From NCBI RefSeq assembly GCF_003046625.1, contig NZ_QAAD01000003.1, positions 124,001-188,000 on the forward strand: 64,000 bases of DNA. The letters are read 5' to 3'. Source of the stretch: Mangrovibacterium marinum (GTDB lineage: Bacteria > Bacteroidota > Bacteroidia > Bacteroidales > Prolixibacteraceae). This document shows positions 1 to 8,546 of this stretch, one piece after another. The notes under the pieces are model-generated. The model did not search any database and was not told where the DNA came from. It saw nothing but the letters and a program-made list of their open reading frames with translations. Numbering within the stretch: position 1 is the first letter of the stretch; every line of letters begins with the position of its first letter. Made by a program: the position numbers and the translations under genes.

Positions 1-974
1 GCATTAATAGTTCTGACTTGATTCTCAAGATCCGGATAACCGTCGATTGACATGGCTTCGGTAACAAAGTCCACTAACATTTCGTCGGTATACTGATAGG
101 TAGGAATACTATTGCCAAACAACGACGCCAGTTGGTTTGTCTGACTACTTCCGTAAAACTGAATCTCGAATATCGACTCATTACTGTTTCCCGGGTAAAA
201 CATCTCGAACCACTGTTCAGAATCTTCGACAAATGCAGGACGTCGGCTTTCTGAAGCTTCCAGAATATTGTTACAATAAACAATGGCCTCGCTATAATCG
301 CCGTTCCACAGGCAAACATCGGCCATTAAAGCATAGATGGCCCATTTTGTTGCGCGTCCTTTGGTCTGCCAGTCCTCCTCAAAAAATGCTTTGGCAGCCT
401 CGGACTTGATGGCGGTGGTCAAGTCTTCTTTTATCTGCGCAATAATCTCAGCCTCCGTTGATTTAGCCACCTCTTTTTCCTGGCTATCGTCTTCGTAAGG
501 AGAAAGAATAAGCGGAGCATCTCTCCAGTTTCGTACAATATAGAAGTACGACAAAGCACGTAGAAAGTAAGCTTCTGCTTTAAACGAGTTCATCTGCGCC
601 TCGTTGAAGGTGTCATCAATTTGTTGTACATATTCAACATTCGCCAACACCGAGTTGGCCATACTTATCACCTTATAAAAAGGTCCCCAGTTGCATACAC
701 TCTTGTTGTCGGCATTTAAATTGAAGCTCTGCAATGGAGAGTAACCGATCGTTTTATAAATGCTGCTTCCGCGGAGTTCGCCCCACTCCAGAAGAGATAC
801 ATGCATATCTCTCAGGTAAATGTATCCCGATGTTAAAACAGCCTCGGCTTCTTCCTTCGACTGCCAGTAACTACCGCTTACCTGCTCGTTCTCCGGAACT
901 ACATCCAGCCAATTATTACATGAAGTAAAAGCAAACAGGCAGGACAATAACACTATAATACTATTTTTTGACAT
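1..974 (-). CDS. SusD/RagB-family nutrient-binding outer-membrane lipoprotein (C-terminus outside window)
   Basis: The reading frame starts at the ATG at 974 and runs open to the left edge, so about 324 N-terminal residues are present and the C-terminus is cut by the window. Residues 1-18 form a lipoprotein signal ending in AFTSC, so Cys is the likely lipidated residue. The following NWLDVVPENE, the early YWQSKEEAEAVL helix and the later AEAYFLRALSYFYIVRNW segment are typical of SusD/RagB proteins. The family binds glycans at the cell surface and sits as a lid on a SusC porin. The gene is 15 bases downstream of susC in one operon with a fasciclin lipoprotein. An AGGAGGA box six bases before the ATG is unusually strong for this phylum. 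The substrate cannot be read from the sequence. Confidence 0.93.
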   Translation of the reverse strand, partial: MSKNSIIVLLSCLFAFTSCNNWLDVVPENEQVSGSYWQSKEEAEAVLTSGYIYLRDMHVSLLEWGELRGSSIYKTIGYSPLQSFNLNADNKSVCNWGPFYKVISMANSVLANVEYVQQIDDTFNEAQMNSFKAEAYFLRALSYFYIVRNWRDAPLILSPYEDDSQEKEVAKSTEAEIIAQIKEDLTTAIKSEAAKAFFEEDWQTKGRATKWAIYALMADVCLWNGDYSEAIVYCNNILEASESRRPAFVEDSEQWFEMFYPGNSNESIFEIQFYGSSQTNQLASLFGNSIPTYQYTDEMLVDFVTEAMSIDGYPDLENQVRTIN

Positions 975-980
975 GTCGTT

Positions 981-989
981 TCCTCCTCG
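981..989 (-). promoter_or_regulatory. Strong Shine-Dalgarno box of the susD-like gene
   Basis: On the minus strand CGAGGAGGA ends six bases before the ATG at 974, a near-perfect ribosome binding site lying in the 15-base gap after susC. Most other genes in this window have no such box, so it fixes this start and suggests SusD is translated efficiently from the shared mRNA. Confidence 0.7.
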
Positions 990-3900
990 TTAAAAGTTTA
1001 TGTTTACACCACAAGCAAATCTTCTTGAAATCGGTGTGCTGGAATTATCTTCGGCCAGATCTGTAACCTTGCTGGGCATCCGCACCTCGGGATCTTGCCC
1101 GGTATATTTAGTCCATGTATACAAGTCGTATCCCGAGATGAATACATTTCCACTGTTGATTCCCAAACGGCTTGTTAACTCTTTGGGTAATCGATAGCTA
1201 AGCGTCAGTGTTTTTAGTCGCAGATAACTGGCATCTTCGACAAAGCGGTCAGAACCGAGGTAGTTGTATCCGTATTTATATAAAGCGCGGGGGATATCTG
1301 TTTGATCTCCTTCGTTACGCCAACGGTTCAAGACTGCCGTGCTCTGGTTGTCGCGTCCATACATCGACTCGCTGTTCATTTTCGCCCGGTTTACAACTTT
1401 TTGCCCGGCTCTACCATGAAACAGTGCCGTTAATCCCCAAGCTTTGTAACGGATATTAATACCGCCACCACCTGTTAACGAAGGCATTGAATTACCAATA
1501 TATACAATATCGTACTGATTAATCACCCCATCATTATTAATATCTTCATACTTCGCATCGCCCGGGAATACGCGAATATTACCATTCTGCATGATGACCG
1601 GATCACCGTCTACACCGCGCATGACATTTCCGTCGGCATCCAGGGCGTAAGTATCTTCGAGATTGCCATATACACCCTTTGACCGGTATCCGAAGAATGA
1701 GCCGATTGCCACACCTTCCTGCAATCGGACAGCGTAATTTCCGTTACCAAAAGAGTAGTTCTCCTGATTTAAATTTAAGGGCAGCTCGAGTATTTTATTA
1801 ATGTTTCTGCTGACATTCGCATTCACCGAGATTACCCAACCGTTCTTTTTGTACAAGTCGTAATCAAAACGAAACTCAACTCCGGAGTTTTTCATCTTTC
1901 CCGAGTTAAAGAAACTGATTGTTCCATAGCCGGTAGAGGCCGGAACGCTTACATTTTTCTGTAAAAGATCGCTTGTGGTTTTATTATACCAATCGAACGT
2001 AACCTTCAGTCGGGTATCCAAAAAGTGTAAATCAGCTCCCAGGTTATACTCTCTGGAGGTTTCCCACTTCAGATTATCCAACTGCATTCTTTTGGGAGCA
2101 ATGGCCGAAGAGGTAACATAGCTTTGATCAAGCGCTTCGAATGAACCAATGTATGGGTAAGAACCACTGGGCGAATTTCCACTCTCCCCGTAGCTAAATC
2201 TGATTTTGGCCTGATTCAACCAGCTTAAGTCTGCCAGAAACGGTTCTTCCTGGGCATGCCAGGCGAAGCCCAGAGCGGGGAATGCACCAAAACGTTCTGA
2301 TCGTCCAAGACTTGAATTTCCTTCAACGTTTAAGGTTCCCGTTACCATATATCTGTCCTTGAATGTATAGTGCACATTACCTACAGCCGACACTGTTCTG
2401 CCCTCCGAGTCACCGGATCCCATCCCCTGAACAGTTCCTTCGTTAATCGGATCGACCAAACTTGATGAAGCTACGCCTGAAATGGCACTGTGATAACTCG
2501 AATTTTGACTTTGATTAGTCCGGAGGATGGCAACAGCAATCAGGTTGTGCCGGTTATCCCAGTTCTTACGAAGCATCAGTTTATTTTCGATCTGCAAGGT
2601 CACATTATCCGACACGTTTTCATCGCTCCGGTTAGAATACGGACTAACCCCGGTTACGCCTGTTGCTACCTGAGGTAAATATTTGTTTCCTCTGACCGTT
2701 TTCAGTTGCATAGCTGCCCAACCGGAATAGGTTAACAAATCGGTGCCAAAGAAATTGTAGTTCCAATCAAAAGAAATTCGCGATTCATTTTGTAAGGTAT
2801 TGCTATATCCTTCGTTGGCCATAGCAACAGGGTTGAAATTTGTTATCCGATCATCTTTATCATTCCAATTAAAAGCGCCCTGGAACTCGTTTGCCGATTG
2901 ACGCGAGAAATAAATATCGGTTGCATTTCCATCTTCATCAATCCAATAAGGACTTTTATTGGGCATCTTTCTCATCGCCTCGCTCCTTACATTGGCCCGG
3001 TTTCCTTTAACCTCGGATTGTGTATAGGTGAAATTAGCCCCTACTCTTAATCGATCGGTAAAGCGATAAGTAACTTTCAAGGTCGAAGTAAAACGGTCGA
3101 AGCCAGTTCCAACGGTCGTTCCCTCCTCGGTGGAATATCCCGCAGAGAAGCGATAAGTGGCCTTATCACCACCACCGGTCATCGCAATGTTGTTCTCAAC
3201 AGTCAAGGTCGGTCGTCGAATTTCCGAAAGCCAGTCTGTTTCTACATTATATTCATCAAAATAACGCCAATCAGGCACATAGTTGATTTCCGGAGTATTG
3301 TAAAGAAGCTCCAGTAAGTTCGCCGAACTCTGAACACCAGTTGCGTTGGCTGTATTCCAGATTGCATCCTGCATAAAAGCAACATATTCATTACCATCCA
3401 ACAAGGGTATTGGTGAAGGTTCGAATCGGGTTGACAGTTTGGACGACACATTGACTCTTGTTTTACCGGTGCTTCCTCTTTTGGTTGTAATAACAAGAAC
3501 ACCATTGCCACCTTTGGTTCCCCAAATTGCCGTAGCAGCAGCATCTTTAAGAACTTCGATCGATTCGATGTCAGTAGGAGCAATGTTCAGCAAAGTACCA
3601 AAGTCTTCGTCTGTTGCAGTTGAGAAATTGAAATCATCCCCTATTGAGGTGCTGTAAGGAATTCCATCAATAACAATCAGGGGTTCCGAATTGGCATTGA
3701 GCGTACTTATTCCGCGAATATTTATGGAACTTTTAGATCCGGGATCTCCCCCCATTACTAAGTCAATCCCTCCCAGTTGCCCCTGCAATGCTTCGCCAAC
3801 TGTTGTAACCGGAGAAACAGACATAATTTCGTCCATATTAATACGCTGTGTTGCCGCCGTTTGTTGTTTTTCACTAATCCCGGTCACCCGATCGGTATAA

Positions 3901-4262
3901 GAAGCCGATACAACAACATCCGAAATCTGCTTCCGGTCTTCTTTCATCACAACATCAATGGTCTTCTGATTCTCGTACGGAATCTTCTGCGATACAAATC
4001 CGATAAATGAGAAAATAACACTTGAACCTTTTTCGCCTTGCGGTATCCTTAGAACATAACGCCCGTCAACTCCTGTTATCACCCCTGTGATGAAGCGGTT
4101 TTGACTGTTAGCAAAGACCACATTGGCACCCGTTACGGGTACTTTTTCGCCATCTACAAGCTCGTATACTATCCCTGTTATTATTGCTGTCTGCGCATAA
4201 ATATGCTTTACAGAAATAAGGAATAATATTACAAAGGGAATAATTATTTTTATTCTATTCAT
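990..4262 (-). CDS. SusC/RagA-family TonB-linked outer-membrane transporter
   Basis: 1090 residues, normal for a SusC porin. It begins with a Sec signal ending IYAQ (residue 24), then a carboxypeptidase-D-like regulatory domain (about 25-110), a plug domain (about 115-250) with the SusC signature SINIRGISTLNANSEPLIVI and the nearby VIDGIPYS, and a long 22-strand-type barrel. The C-terminus ends in an aromatic residue, FACGVNINF, as outer-membrane barrels do. It imports oligosaccharides or peptides with energy from TonB-ExbBD, working with the SusD lid encoded 15 bases downstream. It follows the fasciclin gene with a 14-base gap, so the three genes form one transcription unit. I see no linked glycoside hydrolase or anti-sigma factor within the window side of the operon, so the substrate is unknown. 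Confidence 0.95.
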   Translation of the reverse strand: MNRIKIIIPFVILFLISVKHIYAQTAIITGIVYELVDGEKVPVTGANVVFANSQNRFITGVITGVDGRYVLRIPQGEKGSSVIFSFIGFVSQKIPYENQKTIDVVMKEDRKQISDVVVSASYTDRVTGISEKQQTAATQRINMDEIMSVSPVTTVGEALQGQLGGIDLVMGGDPGSKSSINIRGISTLNANSEPLIVIDGIPYSTSIGDDFNFSTATDEDFGTLLNIAPTDIESIEVLKDAAATAIWGTKGGNGVLVITTKRGSTGKTRVNVSSKLSTRFEPSPIPLLDGNEYVAFMQDAIWNTANATGVQSSANLLELLYNTPEINYVPDWRYFDEYNVETDWLSEIRRPTLTVENNIAMTGGGDKATYRFSAGYSTEEGTTVGTGFDRFTSTLKVTYRFTDRLRVGANFTYTQSEVKGNRANVRSEAMRKMPNKSPYWIDEDGNATDIYFSRQSANEFQGAFNWNDKDDRITNFNPVAMANEGYSNTLQNESRISFDWNYNFFGTDLLTYSGWAAMQLKTVRGNKYLPQVATGVTGVSPYSNRSDENVSDNVTLQIENKLMLRKNWDNRHNLIAVAILRTNQSQNSSYHSAISGVASSSLVDPINEGTVQGMGSGDSEGRTVSAVGNVHYTFKDRYMVTGTLNVEGNSSLGRSERFGAFPALGFAWHAQEEPFLADLSWLNQAKIRFSYGESGNSPSGSYPYIGSFEALDQSYVTSSAIAPKRMQLDNLKWETSREYNLGADLHFLDTRLKVTFDWYNKTTSDLLQKNVSVPASTGYGTISFFNSGKMKNSGVEFRFDYDLYKKNGWVISVNANVSRNINKILELPLNLNQENYSFGNGNYAVRLQEGVAIGSFFGYRSKGVYGNLEDTYALDADGNVMRGVDGDPVIMQNGNIRVFPGDAKYEDINNDGVINQYDIVYIGNSMPSLTGGGGINIRYKAWGLTALFHGRAGQKVVNRAKMNSESMYGRDNQSTAVLNRWRNEGDQTDIPRALYKYGYNYLGSDRFVEDASYLRLKTLTLSYRLPKELTSRLGINSGNVFISGYDLYTWTKYTGQDPEVRMPSKVTDLAEDNSSTPISRRFACGVNINF

Positions 4263-4276
4263 AATTAAGTCTTTTA

Positions 4277-6529
4277 TTAAAATACATCCGTGATGAAGTG
4301 CACCCCACCGTCATTGAAAGCAAACGGGAAATAATCGTGGCTTCCATCGATATTTACAATCTTGTAGCCCAGATCCAGACTAAGAGAAGCGCCGTCATCA
4401 ACAATTCCAATTCTGTTTCCCGCAGCGGTCGAATATTGTCCCGTCACTCCGGAACCGATATATGGATAATCAGCAATCCCGTTGCTTCCTGTCGGCACAA
4501 AATATTGCTTCATATAAATTGCCAGCAAACTTTGGTCTTCCACAGTCCCGTCAGTACTCAAACCCGGAATTAAACCGTTGCTAATAGCGGTTTCAACAAC
4601 CTCATTGGTAGGAATGAAAATCAGTGTTCTGCTTTCTTTCAGAAATGGAATGGTTACAAGCTCGTTATCAATTAATCCGGCATCGCGAAGTAGCTGCGAG
4701 AACATGTAATACGGGCGAGAGGGTTCATTGCTAATAGCAATCAGCCGTTGCACTGACGATGAATTTTCATCTGTCCATGAACGGAATATTCCCCCCGAAG
4801 GAATCGCATAGGCAAAGGCCTGCCCATTACTCCATTCGCCTCCATTGTACTTAATCTCGGTGATATCAGCATAAGCTGCTGTTTCTTGCGTTGCATTAAT
4901 TTCGACAGATTGTGAGATACTTGTCGTAAGCTGGTTATTTTTAATGTACCAATACACATACGGAATATCGGTTTTCAAAACATAACTGTCATTCGAACCG
5001 GTAATGCCGCTTCCTCCGGTAACGGTGTGTAAATTTATCAGTTCAGTCATCTCTCCAATACTCACCGACTCCAGTTCTCCCGACCAAGTACTCATCAGGT
5101 TATCCTCTTCATCCATGGTCACCCCACTGTTCTCCAGTTGTGCATCGTCGGGAATCAACAGAGTAAACGGCACTCTGTTACTCGAAAGTGGCATTATCTT
5201 ACTTGTATTGGTCAGCATGTTCAGATAGTAGCTGTTGCTTTTGTATTGAAGAGCTGGCCCGGCAACAGAAGTAAATGCCGATGGAATCTCCCAGTCGGCA
5301 GTTATCCCGTAGAATGTACCATTCAAACACATTTTCCGATTTTCCTGAAGTACATTATCGACCGCAAAATCGACGGGCGTATTGGCCGTACTAACGAGCT
5401 CTCCCGAGCTAATCTCCTCGGGAAATAAGACCGAGGAAGCGTAAATACTACTTTTCAACATTTGCAGGATAGCGTCATCCCGAACTGAATCAATCGATTC
5501 GTATCCTCCCTGCGCCCAATAAGACTGAAAGAAATCATCAAGAATATCGTTTGCCGGAGCACAGATGCCATAGGCCGCATAGGACAATACAGCATTATTG
5601 CGGAAATCACTTACCGGCCATTCGTTGGCAATATTGGCCAAATAACTATGATTCAACTGATACAAATCAGTTCCTCCACCAAATTCAATGGTCAAGTCCT
5701 CATCAAAAGAAAGCGTCGCAAAGCGATCATACAACTCCAGATAGGTCGAAAAATTTTCCCGCTTAGCAATCTCTGTATAAATGGTTTCCAGAGGCTCCAA
5801 TACGTCATTCACCACGTAGATATAGCCATTATCGCCGGGTATTTCATATTCGGTAACACTTGCATTGGAGACATTAAAGCCATCATCTCCGGCCCACTTC
5901 GAATCGGGATAGAAATACTCGTAATTATACGCAGCATCGATATTTCCTTTTGTTTTGAAAATATTATGGGAAAATACCGGTAGCATTCTGTCGTTATGCC
6001 ACACACTAAATTCCTTCTCTCCTTCGGGGTTCTCCGGATCTTCGTCAGTAAAAAGTGAAATCGGATCGGTACTTCGGGTCCGATGCTTATAATACATACC
6101 GGCCATTTGTTTCAACTCAGTATCTGTAGCTGCATCCCCCTCGTAAGGTCTGAAATTTTCTAACATTTCCTTACTGTAGGAAAAGTAGATGATATGGAAA
6201 CCAATTAGTTTCTGAAGCTCTTCAACACTAAAGTCAGCAATGTTCGCTTTCCCGTGTTTCGTTAAGTACTGCGCGAAAGCGCTGTCTGTTGGAGCCATCA
6301 CAGTAACAAGCCCTTTCCCTTTTAGTAAAGACTCAAAGCCACTCCGGCTTGCACCTTCAAGAAAAACTGAAAAGTCTCCTCTTTTCTCCAGTACATCCCA
6401 GGCACTTCCTTTCAACCAGTCCGGGGCCTGATAATACTTATCCATTTCATTTTCACACGAAAACAAAACAAGCACAAGCATTAAAACGCTCATAATTCTT
6501 GTCAAACTTCTTGTTCTTTTCATAAGCAT
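4277..6529 (-). CDS. Fasciclin (FAS1)-domain surface lipoprotein of a SusCD operon
   Basis: 750 residues. The N-terminus is a lipoprotein signal ending VLVLFSC, followed by ENEMDKYY. A FAS1 domain is visible at about 35-115 (GDFSVFLEGASRSGFESLLK, then VTVMAPTDSAFAQYL and IGFHII), and weaker FAS1-like pieces recur (RENFSTYLELYDRF; RVPFTLLIPDDAQL; ESRTLIFIPTNEVV near the C-terminus), so three to four degenerate repeats are likely. Fasciclin lipoproteins often accompany SusCD pairs in Bacteroidota and are thought to be surface-exposed accessory binding proteins. Here it is the first gene of the operon, upstream of susC. Two ATGs (6529 and 6523) lie two codons apart, and no ribosome site separates them. 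The mRNA just before the start reads AACTACT, a motif also seen before the GH28 gene. Confidence 0.88.
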   Translation of the reverse strand: MLMKRTRSLTRIMSVLMLVLVLFSCENEMDKYYQAPDWLKGSAWDVLEKRGDFSVFLEGASRSGFESLLKGKGLVTVMAPTDSAFAQYLTKHGKANIADFSVEELQKLIGFHIIYFSYSKEMLENFRPYEGDAATDTELKQMAGMYYKHRTRSTDPISLFTDEDPENPEGEKEFSVWHNDRMLPVFSHNIFKTKGNIDAAYNYEYFYPDSKWAGDDGFNVSNASVTEYEIPGDNGYIYVVNDVLEPLETIYTEIAKRENFSTYLELYDRFATLSFDEDLTIEFGGGTDLYQLNHSYLANIANEWPVSDFRNNAVLSYAAYGICAPANDILDDFFQSYWAQGGYESIDSVRDDAILQMLKSSIYASSVLFPEEISSGELVSTANTPVDFAVDNVLQENRKMCLNGTFYGITADWEIPSAFTSVAGPALQYKSNSYYLNMLTNTSKIMPLSSNRVPFTLLIPDDAQLENSGVTMDEEDNLMSTWSGELESVSIGEMTELINLHTVTGGSGITGSNDSYVLKTDIPYVYWYIKNNQLTTSISQSVEINATQETAAYADITEIKYNGGEWSNGQAFAYAIPSGGIFRSWTDENSSSVQRLIAISNEPSRPYYMFSQLLRDAGLIDNELVTIPFLKESRTLIFIPTNEVVETAISNGLIPGLSTDGTVEDQSLLAIYMKQYFVPTGSNGIADYPYIGSGVTGQYSTAAGNRIGIVDDGASLSLDLGYKIVNIDGSHDYFPFAFNDGGVHFITDVF

Positions 6530-7315
6530 AGTAGTTAGATCAGCATAGCTATAAACAGATTTGGGATTTACATAATAACTCCCAAAAGATCAAGCCAACT
6601 GTCATCTGCAACGGGTATGCTAAAAAGCAGCAGGAAGAGTACAGAAAACCACAAAAGCAATAAAGATATACACCAAGCCCTGGCTCAGGTACACTTCAAA
6701 AACCTCCGATGAAATTCAGATCAACGTATGTCTTTAAATAAATGAATCACAAATTCCGTACAGCTATCTGCCAATACCCATTTAAGACTTTGGTTAAACC
6801 TGAAATTTTGATTTTGTAATTTGCAATTTTGCGGAGCCCCGCATTGACAAGGAAGAAGAAAACTCCCTTTCGAATAGTTTTTCGACAAAACAAGCTGTCG
6901 ATTGAACGTTCCTGCACACAGGAATTAAGTTCGATTTTAATTCATTCATAGTAGTAGTGTAGTAGTTATAAATAAAATAGACCAAAAAACTGCTTTTTTA
7001 TACAAAACAGAACTGATGATCATTGTGTTCTCAATTTTAACGGTTACCCGCCTCAACCAAGTATAGTTTAGGTACCTGCGAATATCAGCAATCAAAATCA
7101 CAAAAACAAATTTAATTCTTACCGAAAATCGAAGAAAAACGGACCGCCCCCCACTAAAGCTCCTACCATGGTTATTTACAATTATTTACAAACGCATCTT
7201 TTCTCAACACATCTTTCGGTCCATTAAACCATTGTCCCCAGGCAATCCGCTAAAAAACAAAACATGCAAATAAAATATCGTATACTTGCAATTTATTATA
7301 GCACACAAAAAAACA
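6530..7315. other. 786-base intergenic region between the fasciclin/SusCD operon and the YkgJ gene
   Basis: I see no convincing gene. A 51-codon minus-strand frame (6794-6949) begins ATGAATGAA right after a run of ACTACT triplets, but it has no recognisable features and ends in low-complexity sequence, so I leave it uncalled. The stretch probably holds the promoter and a leader of several hundred bases for the SusCD operon, though no clean TAnnTTTG element could be fixed on the minus strand. At the right end TATACTTGCA (7281-7290) looks like a weak -7 element for the YkgJ gene. Confidence 0.5.
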
Positions 7316-7975
7316 ATGAGCCTGGATAATTTAACAGAACACGAAAAAGCCTTTTACGACGATGGTTTCCGCTTGGGACAAGAAGCAGCTAAGCATGCAG
7401 CCGAAGAAAAAGTCTTCCTTAGTTTCATCGGCCAGATGTACTCCGCTATCGATCAGCTCATCGATTCGATACTGGGCATGGCCCGGCGCCAAAACATCCC
7501 GGTCGATTGCCATAAAGGCTGTGAATACTGTTGCCACCAGGCTGTGTTTGCCAACTCCTACGAGCTGCACTACCTGGGCAACTTCATCAACAACAAATTT
7601 TACACTCCCGATAAAGATGCCGTAATAAAAAGAGCGATTGAAAAGAATAAGCACACTAAAAAGCTGAGCGAACAAGAAGTTTTAAGTTACAAAAGTCCCT
7701 GTCCGCTTTTAAAGGAAGGTTCGTGCTCGGCTTATGAAGCCCGCCCAATGGCCTGCCGCATTTATCTATCGATGAAACTGGCAAGTTGTGTTGAATTTTT
7801 CAAAAATCCGGATAATCCCAACAGCTTTCCTCAGCTGCTTGAATTTCCGCTGATGGCCGGCCGGATGATGAACGAAGGCTTTACCGCCGCCCTACGTGAA
7901 AAAGAAATCGAAATTGCAGAATTTCGGATGGAAGACGGCCTGGCAACAATGCTCAAATACGGCGCTAATCGCTAG
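7316..7975 (+). CDS. YkgJ-family cysteine-cluster (putative Fe/Zn-binding) protein
   Basis: 219 residues from the ATG at 7316. The cysteine pattern is plain: C65, C69, C72, C73 in DCHKGCEYCCHQ, then C129, C137 and C147 in CPLLKEGSCSAYEARPMACR. This is the YkgJ/CxxCxxCC signature of a putative zinc- or iron-binding domain of unknown biochemical role. A TTG ten codons upstream (7286) keeps the frame open but lies inside the promoter-like TATACTTGCA, so I chose the ATG. The gene converges on the next one and their stop codons overlap by four bases. Function beyond metal binding is not known. Confidence 0.85.
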   Translation: MSLDNLTEHEKAFYDDGFRLGQEAAKHAAEEKVFLSFIGQMYSAIDQLIDSILGMARRQNIPVDCHKGCEYCCHQAVFANSYELHYLGNFINNKFYTPDKDAVIKRAIEKNKHTKKLSEQEVLSYKSPCPLLKEGSCSAYEARPMACRIYLSMKLASCVEFFKNPDNPNSFPQLLEFPLMAGRMMNEGFTAALREKEIEIAEFRMEDGLATMLKYGANR

Positions 7976-8391
7976 CCATTTAACCGTACTTCCAAATCGA
8001 CGATTTTACGTTGACGTTCCATGGAATAGTTGGAGCTGTGATGATCGACATATCTTAGCAGCCACAAGGCTTTTTGATAGTAAAGCTCTTTACGCAATAA
8101 AGTTTCATGTTCCAGGGCATGGTCACCCAACAAGCTAAAAATTTCAGCTAGCTTCTCGTAATGTTCATCAGCTAAAAGGTTTTCTTCCATCAAACTAATG
8201 AAGGCCGATTTTTCGAGAAACAAAAGATCGTCCAACTCCCAGCCAAACTGAACTGTTAAGGCATCTTTTGCTTCGCCCTGCAACAAATCATGCTGATTGT
8301 CCTGTGCCATCTTTGAAAGGCGCCCCATGAGCTTGGCGATAAAAAGGCCCAGCTCATTGATCTGATCCATTAAATAATCCCGTCTTTCCAT
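7972..8391 (-). CDS. Conserved-looking hypothetical all-helical protein
   Basis: 139 residues, no signal peptide or membrane segment. The sequence reads as helical hairpins, rich in Glu, Leu and Lys (MERRDYLMDQINELGLFIAK; later EHYEKLAEIFSLLGDHALEH), reminiscent of a TPR-like or four-helix fold, but I recognise no family. It starts at the ATG at 8391, with no competing upstream start. It is convergent with the YkgJ gene (CTAG shared by both stops) and divergent from the TonB receptor gene across 155 bases. No function is proposed. Confidence 0.75.
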   Translation of the reverse strand: MERRDYLMDQINELGLFIAKLMGRLSKMAQDNQHDLLQGEAKDALTVQFGWELDDLLFLEKSAFISLMEENLLADEHYEKLAEIFSLLGDHALEHETLLRKELYYQKALWLLRYVDHHSSNYSMERQRKIVDLEVRLNG

Positions 8392-8546
8392 AGTGTTGAA
8401 TTTGCTTCTTTAAAAGTACAGTTCTTTCCTTTCACGGCCACATAAAGTCTCAATAATCCACATAAATAAAGAACAATAATAAGAATTTGTATCGTTCTTA
8501 TGTTGTTCATGAAACAGTGTTTAATAGAAAAACCTATTTTAGCTAA

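Noticed and set aside
6794-6985. Small minus-strand frame upstream of the fasciclin gene
   Set aside because: No family features and a low-complexity end. Its ACTACT leader is noted as a finding instead.
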